Part shown: positions 6,300 to 9,576 of the stretch, in pieces | How positions within the stretch are numbered: the stretch's first letter is position 1 | Layout of the letters: every line of letters begins with the position of its first letter | Assembly: GCA_025353985.1 (NCBI GenBank) | Contig: JANXNT010000158.1 | Coordinates: forward strand, 1 to 9,576 | DNA: 9,576 nucleotides | Direction of reading: 5' to 3' | Origin: Limnoglobus sp. | GTDB taxonomy: Bacteria > Planctomycetota > Planctomycetia > Gemmatales > Gemmataceae | Translations under genes and position numbers: made by a program | Notes under the pieces: model-generated | Seen by the model: only the letters and a program-made list of their open reading frames with translations | Told to the model about the DNA's origin: nothing | The model's database searches: none

Positions 6300-6376
6300 G
6301 ACAGGATTTACAGGATGTAACAGGATCGGAAACAGAATTAATTCATTCTGATCCTACTAATCTTGTTAATCCTGTC
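6300..6376. repeat. Palindromic repeat, copy 2
   Basis: This is a diverged direct copy of the element at 6196-6275, offset by about 103 bases. The left end is GACAGGATTTACAGGATG (15 of 18 complementary to its right end), a central AAACAGAAT is shared, and the right end AATCTTGTTAATCCTGTC plus the following AGC is identical to copy 1. It ends 33 bases before the feoB ATG. The copies differ mostly in the middle, so they are either an old tandem duplication or two separate insertions. Confidence 0.8.
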
Positions 6377-6409
6377 AGCAGATATCTCTCCCTCAAACCC
6401 GATCGTTCC

Positions 6410-8590
6410 ATGCCTGTTTTGCCAATTGTTGTTGCCTTGGTCGGGAACCCCAACGCGGGGAAATCGACCTTATTTAATGCTCTTTCGGGGCTAAGGCAAC
6501 ACGTCGGGAACTACCCTGGCGTGACCGTCGAGATGAAAAAAGGCGACTTCGTGGTCGATGGTCGGCGCGTGGAATTGATCGACCTGCCCGGCACCTACAG
6601 TCTGGCGGCGCGTAGCCCAGACGAGATGGTGGCGGTCGATCTGCTCCTTGGGCGGCAACCTTCTGAGCCGAGACCCGATCTCATTATCTCCGTCGTCGAT
6701 GCCTCGAATCTCGAACGGCACCTGTACCTGACCACGCAGCTCATGGAACTTGGCGTGCCGGTGATCGTCGCGCTGAACATGATCGACATGGCGAAGTCGC
6801 AGGGCATCACGATCGATGCGGAGCGTTTGGCGAAGTCGTTGCAAGTGACGGTCGTGCCGATTCAGGCGAACGCGGGCACGGGCCTCGATAGTCTGCGTGC
6901 GGAGATCGTACGTGCCGCCGATGGTGGCGTGGCACCGGCGGCGAACCTGTTGCCCGAGCCGATCTTGCGCGAGAGCGAGGCACTTCACGGCTCGCTGAAC
7001 GGCGAGATTCCGCCGTTTCTGGCACGCCGTTTGTTGCTCGATGTCGGTGGGTATACCGAACAATGGCTGACCGCGAAACGTGGCCCCGAGTGGCATCAAA
7101 CGCTGCTCGATGCGCGACTGCGACTGAGCGAAAGCGGTTGCCCCGTGCCCGCCGCCGAAGCCAAGGCCCGCTACGCCTGGATCCGCGCCGCGACGGCGAT
7201 GGCGATCACGAAACCGGCGATTCGCCCCGTGTCAACGACGGATCGCCTCGATACGATTCTCACGCACAAACTCTGGGGCACGCTCGTTTTCCTCGCACTG
7301 ATGTTCGTCGTGTTCCAGGCGATCTTCGTCGGTGCCGAACCGCTCATGGGGGCCATCGACGCGGTCACGAAGTGGCTCGCGTCGCTCGTCGAAGGCGTGC
7401 TTCCCGTCGGCCCGCTGCGCTCGCTCATCACCGATGGCGTCATCACCGGCGTCGGTGGCGTGATCAAATTCCTACCGCAAATTCTACTATTATTCGCCTT
7501 CATCGCGTTCCTCGAAGACTGCGGTTACATGGCGCGTGCGGCGTTCCTCATGGATAAAATCATGAGCCGTTGCGGACTGAGCGGCAAATCGTTCATCCCG
7601 ATGTTGTCGTCGATTGCTTGCGCAATTCCCGGCGTGATGGCAGCGCGGGTGATCGAGAACCGACGCGACCGCATTGCCACAATCCTCGTCGCGCCGCTGA
7701 TGAGTTGCTCGGCCCGCTTGCCGATCTACGGGCTAATGATCGGTGCGTTCTTGACCGTGGGCCGACCGTTCTGGCTAAAAGGCTTCACGCTGTTCGTCAT
7801 GTATATGATTGGTTTCCTCGTCGCGCCGATTGTGGCACTCATCCTGAAACGCACGTTGTTGCGCGGGGCGACGCCGATCTTCGTGATGGAACTGCCGACG
7901 TACCGGCGTCCGTCGTTGAAGGCGATCTTGCGGCGAATGTTCGATGCGGGTTGGGCGTTCGTTCGCCGTGCGGGCACGCTGATTTTGGCATCGATGATCA
8001 TCGTCTGGGCGCTGTTGTACTTCCCGAATACCGACGAAAACGGGCAGAAATACGAAGAGCGGATTGCGGCCATCACGGAGAAAGCCGAAGCCACCGAGGG
8101 CGAAGACGCGAAGGCCGAGGGCGAGAAGGCGGTCAATGCGTTACGCAGCGAGTGGAAGCGAACGTCGCTGCTCGGGCGGGTGGGGCGCTCGATGGAACCG
8201 GTGTTCGCGCCGCTCGGTTGGGACTGGAAAATCGGCGTGGCCGCACTCGCAAGTTTCCCGGCCCGTGAAGTGATCGTCGGCACGCTCGGCATCTTGTACC
8301 AGGAAGGCGACATCGACTCCGACGAGAAGAAGGATCAGTTGCAAAACACGATCCGAGACCGCTGGAGCGAAGATCCGATTCGCGGGCCGTACGTGGTGCC
8401 GATCGCGTTATCGGTGATGGTGTTTTTCGCGTTATGCTGTCAGTGTGCCTCGACGCTGGCCGTGATTCGCCGCGAAACCAAAAGCTGGGCGTGGCCCGCC
8501 TTCACGTTCGCGTACATGACGATCCTCGCTTACATCGGCGCATTCCTGACGTTCCAGATTGGGCGCTGGGTGGTCGATCATCTGTCGTGA
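6410..8590 (+). CDS. feoB: Ferrous iron transport protein B (FeoB)
   Basis: FeoB is the inner-membrane Fe2+ transporter with a cytosolic GTPase domain. The 726-residue length is typical. G motifs are G1 GNPNAGKST (12-20), G2 Thr39 in YPGVTVE, G3 DLPG (58-61), G4 NMID (123-126) and a G5-like QANAGTG (152-158). A helical domain (about 180-265) leads to the membrane part, which starts about 287. The gate segments are GGVIKFLPQILLLFAFIAFLED (349-370) with CGYMARAAFLMD, then SSIACAIPGVMAARV (400-414) and APLMSCSARLPIY (428-440). A charged, Ala/Glu-rich insert (about 541-595) sits between membrane helices, and FFALCCQCAS (672-681) carries three Cys. I chose ATG 6410 because GTPase strand 1 begins right after it. 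The promoter is probably that before the first feoA. In the pore motif, ACAIP replaces the GCNVP of E. coli FeoB, a variant I believe occurs in other phyla. Confidence 0.97.
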   Translation: MPVLPIVVALVGNPNAGKSTLFNALSGLRQHVGNYPGVTVEMKKGDFVVDGRRVELIDLPGTYSLAARSPDEMVAVDLLLGRQPSEPRPDLIISVVDASNLERHLYLTTQLMELGVPVIVALNMIDMAKSQGITIDAERLAKSLQVTVVPIQANAGTGLDSLRAEIVRAADGGVAPAANLLPEPILRESEALHGSLNGEIPPFLARRLLLDVGGYTEQWLTAKRGPEWHQTLLDARLRLSESGCPVPAAEAKARYAWIRAATAMAITKPAIRPVSTTDRLDTILTHKLWGTLVFLALMFVVFQAIFVGAEPLMGAIDAVTKWLASLVEGVLPVGPLRSLITDGVITGVGGVIKFLPQILLLFAFIAFLEDCGYMARAAFLMDKIMSRCGLSGKSFIPMLSSIACAIPGVMAARVIENRRDRIATILVAPLMSCSARLPIYGLMIGAFLTVGRPFWLKGFTLFVMYMIGFLVAPIVALILKRTLLRGATPIFVMELPTYRRPSLKAILRRMFDAGWAFVRRAGTLILASMIIVWALLYFPNTDENGQKYEERIAAITEKAEATEGEDAKAEGEKAVNALRSEWKRTSLLGRVGRSMEPVFAPLGWDWKIGVAALASFPAREVIVGTLGILYQEGDIDSDEKKDQLQNTIRDRWSEDPIRGPYVVPIALSVMVFFALCCQCASTLAVIRRETKSWAWPAFTFAYMTILAYIGAFLTFQIGRWVVDHLS

Positions 8591-8611
8591 CCGCACTCAC
8601 GAAAGTCTGTC

Positions 8612-8797
8612 ATGGATCCTCAACTCATCGCCGTGTTCGCAACGATCATCGCCGCCGGTGCGTACCTAACGTATAGCAGTTGGCGTACGTGGTTCGGCAA
8701 GAAGGCACCCGGCTGCGGTTCCGGTTGCGGGAATTGCGCGAAACCGACGCCAGAAGTGAGCACGCACCGCATCGCACTTCCCATGATCGGAGAGTAA
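8612..8797 (+). CDS. FeoB-associated Cys-rich membrane protein
   Basis: This 61-residue protein has one N-terminal membrane helix (about residues 4-22), a short basic stretch (RTWFGKK), then a cysteine cluster CGSGCGNC (C35, C39, C42) and a polar tail. That layout matches the small FeoB-associated Cys-rich membrane proteins commonly encoded just after feoB. The Cys cluster, probably on the cytosolic side, may bind Fe2+ or support assembly or redox control of the transporter (inference). It begins 22 bases after the feoB stop with only a weak ribosome binding site, and ends three bases before the next ATG, so it is part of the operon. Confidence 0.88.
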   Translation: MDPQLIAVFATIIAAGAYLTYSSWRTWFGKKAPGCGSGCGNCAKPTPEVSTHRIALPMIGE

Positions 8798-8800
8798 CCC

Positions 8801-9109
8801 ATGAACACGATCGCAGGCATTTTCCGCAACGGCCGTGTGGAACTCGTCGGTCCGATCCCCGATTGGGCGGACGGCACCGCCGTCACCGTGACGCAACCCG
8901 AACCGGCCGACGAAATCGACATCACCGGCAACAGCCCCGAAGCCATCGCAGCCTGGATCGCATGGTACGATGAGCTGCACAAATCGAATAAAGACTCGAC
9001 GTTCCCGGAAGAACTCGAACAGATTCTCGCTGCGTCGAAAGCGCAAGAATTGAAGTCGTGGGAAGCACACGGGAAGCGAATCGAGGGGCTATTCCCCCAA
9101 GTGATGTGA
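8801..9109 (+). CDS. Conserved-looking small protein of unknown function, last feo operon gene
   Basis: A 102-residue soluble, acidic protein with no signal peptide or membrane helix. The N-terminal 30 residues (IAGIFRNGRVELVGPIPDWADGTAVTV) look like the beta-strand pattern of AF2212-like antitoxins (typically AIYENGVFKPLEPVDLPEGTRV). The rest (45-102) is predicted helical, with tryptophans (52, 55, 87) and many Glu/Lys. I recall similar small proteins with an N-terminal GIYRNGKVEL pattern in planctomycetes, but their function is not known to me. No toxin gene follows, so a toxin-antitoxin pair is not supported. The ATG at 8801 has a GGAG seven to ten bases upstream and lies three bases after the previous stop, so it is co-transcribed with feoB; a role in iron uptake is not proven. 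Confidence 0.7.
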   Translation: MNTIAGIFRNGRVELVGPIPDWADGTAVTVTQPEPADEIDITGNSPEAIAAWIAWYDELHKSNKDSTFPEELEQILAASKAQELKSWEAHGKRIEGLFPQVM

Positions 9110-9150
9110 AGTCGGGGTTGACGGTGATTTCGAGTCATCGCGGTTTTGGA

Positions 9151-9210
9151 TTTTTATCCCAACGGGATTCCAGCGATTAGCCCTGGGTCGCGGTCGCCGC
9201 GCACCCAGGG
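9151..9210 (+). repeat. Intergenic repeat element, plus orientation
   Basis: It contains a small hairpin ATCCC-AAC-GGGAT (9156-9168), a conserved linker CAGCGATTAGCC, and a larger hairpin with arms CCCTGGGT (9181-9188) and ACCCAGGG (9203-9210) and inner CGCG pairs. The element at 9444-9501 has the same order of parts in the opposite direction. Planctomycete genomes, as I recall, often carry such elements between genes. Confidence 0.7.
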
Positions 9211-9240
9211 AACTCGGGCGTATTTCGGTGTATTTGTAGC

Positions 9241-9258
9241 GGAAGTCGTGAGACTTCC
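9241..9258. repeat. Small hairpin GGAAGTC-GTGA-GACTTCC
   Basis: A perfect 7-bp stem with a 4-base GTGA loop. It stands immediately before the left arm of the inner inverted pair at 9262-9292 and may be part of the same compound element. Confidence 0.6.
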
Positions 9259-9261
9259 AAC

Positions 9262-9361
9262 GTAGCCCTCTCGCTCCGCGAGAGGATAGCAATTCCAGAA
9301 GAATCAGCGACATTACATCGATCCGGACTGTTGCTGTCCTCTCGCGGAGCGAGAGGGCTAC
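9262..9361. repeat. Inner inverted repeat pair (31-base arms)
   Basis: Arms 9262-9292 and 9331-9361 are complementary at 30 of 31 positions around a 38-base spacer. Each arm is itself a hairpin with an identical 8-bp stem CCTCTCGC/GCGAGAGG and a 3-base loop (TCC at 9275-9277, GGA at 9346-9348). The unit can therefore fold either as two small hairpins or as one long stem. No coding capacity was seen. Confidence 0.8.
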
Positions 9362-9443
9362 ATATCTGTAGAGAAAGCCTCGAAATACAAGTGAAAAACC
9401 CTTCGCGGCGTTGCCCGCTAGGATCGATTGCAATTCGCTCATA

Positions 9444-9501
9444 CCCCAGGTGCGCGAAGCGCGACCTGGGGCTAATGGCTTCAATCCCTCCGGGATAAAG
9501 A
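9444..9501 (-). repeat. Intergenic repeat element, minus orientation
   Basis: On the minus strand the order is as in the element at 9151-9210: ATCCC-GGA-GGGAT (9496-9484), a linker with ATTAGCCC, then a hairpin with arms CCCCAGGT and ACCTGGGG (9444-9451 with 9464-9471) and inner CGCG pairs (9453-9456 with 9460-9463). Compared with the other copy the main stem has changed at two pairs, both on both sides, so pairing is kept. Confidence 0.7.
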
Positions 9502-9576
9502 AAACGCTCAGCAGTTCGCTCGCAATTACCCCACGTACAATCCGCCCTGGAAATCGGCGAATGGGGGCACGCGAAA

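Larger units (their letters stand above)
6187..6409. other. AT-rich gap between feoA and feoB filled by two repeats
   Basis: Apart from the two palindromic repeats (6196-6275 and 6300-6376) there is little here. No promoter stands out and no convincing ribosome binding site precedes the feoB ATG at 6410. The gap is much more AT-rich than the genes on both sides, suggesting insertion of foreign or self-spreading sequence. The feoB frame is open back to 6290 through the second repeat, but the family N terminus begins at 6410. Confidence 0.6.
9110..9576. other. Gene-free region with nested inverted repeats
   Basis: No plausible gene was found in these 467 bases. Reading outside in, an outer pair of related elements lies in opposite orientation (about 9151-9210 and 9444-9501) and an inner 31-base inverted pair lies between them (9262-9292 and 9331-9361). 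Each arm also folds on itself. The last 75 bases to the window edge show nothing I can name. The first strong hairpin past the 102-residue gene (9181-9210) could act in 3'-end formation, without a T-tract. Confidence 0.65.

Noticed and set aside
6196..6376. CRISPR-like array (repeated sequence between feoA and feoB)
   Set aside because: Only two diverged palindromic copies with no short, identical repeats and regular unique spacers, and no cas genes.
6290..6409. Upstream extension of feoB through the second palindromic repeat
   Set aside because: FeoB proteins begin just before the G1 motif, as they do from ATG 6410; the extension would be translated repeat sequence.
7726..8313. 195-codon open frame on the minus strand inside feoB
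   Set aside because: Antisense to FeoB membrane helices and G-rich codons; composition typical of a shadow.
8801..9109. Toxin-antitoxin module
   Set aside because: Only an antitoxin-like N-terminal pattern is present; no toxin gene lies on either side within the window.
9089..9484. 131-codon open frame on the minus strand over the terminal repeats
   Set aside because: It is made mostly of the inverted repeat elements and has no conserved-looking core.

Overview
The window looks like chromosomal DNA of a GC-rich planctomycete, probably of the Gemmata/Gemmataceae group. I infer this from three things: an ECF sigma factor with a long membrane-anchored C-terminal extension, a style of gene common in that family; gene ends joined by short overlaps; and intergenic DNA full of short hairpin-forming repeats. 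No transposase, integrase, CRISPR array, tRNA or rRNA was seen, and most genes are housekeeping or transport genes.

Layout. (1) Positions 3-2547, plus strand: the 3' part of zwf (glucose-6-phosphate dehydrogenase), then purE and purK, each overlapping the gene before it. This joins the oxidative pentose phosphate route, which leads to ribose phosphate and PRPP, to the CO2-fixing step of purine synthesis. (2) Positions 2548-2912: a convergent intergenic region with two near-identical long hairpins (19-bp and 25-bp perfect stems) and a further inverted repeat between them. (3) Positions 2913-4631, minus strand: a 572-residue ECF sigma factor with membrane, coiled-coil and C-terminal domains. 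(4) Positions 4632-4793: a divergent promoter region. (5) Positions 4794-5654, plus strand: an RmlD-type dTDP-4-dehydrorhamnose reductase. (6) Positions 5651-9109, plus strand: a ferrous iron uptake cluster of feoA, a second feoA, feoB, a small FeoB-associated Cys-rich membrane protein and a 102-residue protein of unknown function. A strong sigma70-type promoter with a candidate operator precedes it, and two copies of an AT-rich palindromic repeat separate the second feoA from feoB. (7) Positions 9110-9576: no gene, but a nested set of inverted repeats whose outer copies keep their stems through paired base changes.

The feo genes should work together: FeoB is the GTP-gated inner-membrane Fe2+ channel, the FeoA proteins are its small SH3-like cytosolic partners, and the Cys-rich small membrane protein probably takes part in handling iron at the channel. 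The sigma factor is probably an independent regulator; no separate anti-sigma gene is visible. I did not find a clearly new multi-gene system. The most interesting material is the repeats, the sigma factor fusion, and the unknown protein at the end of the feo operon.
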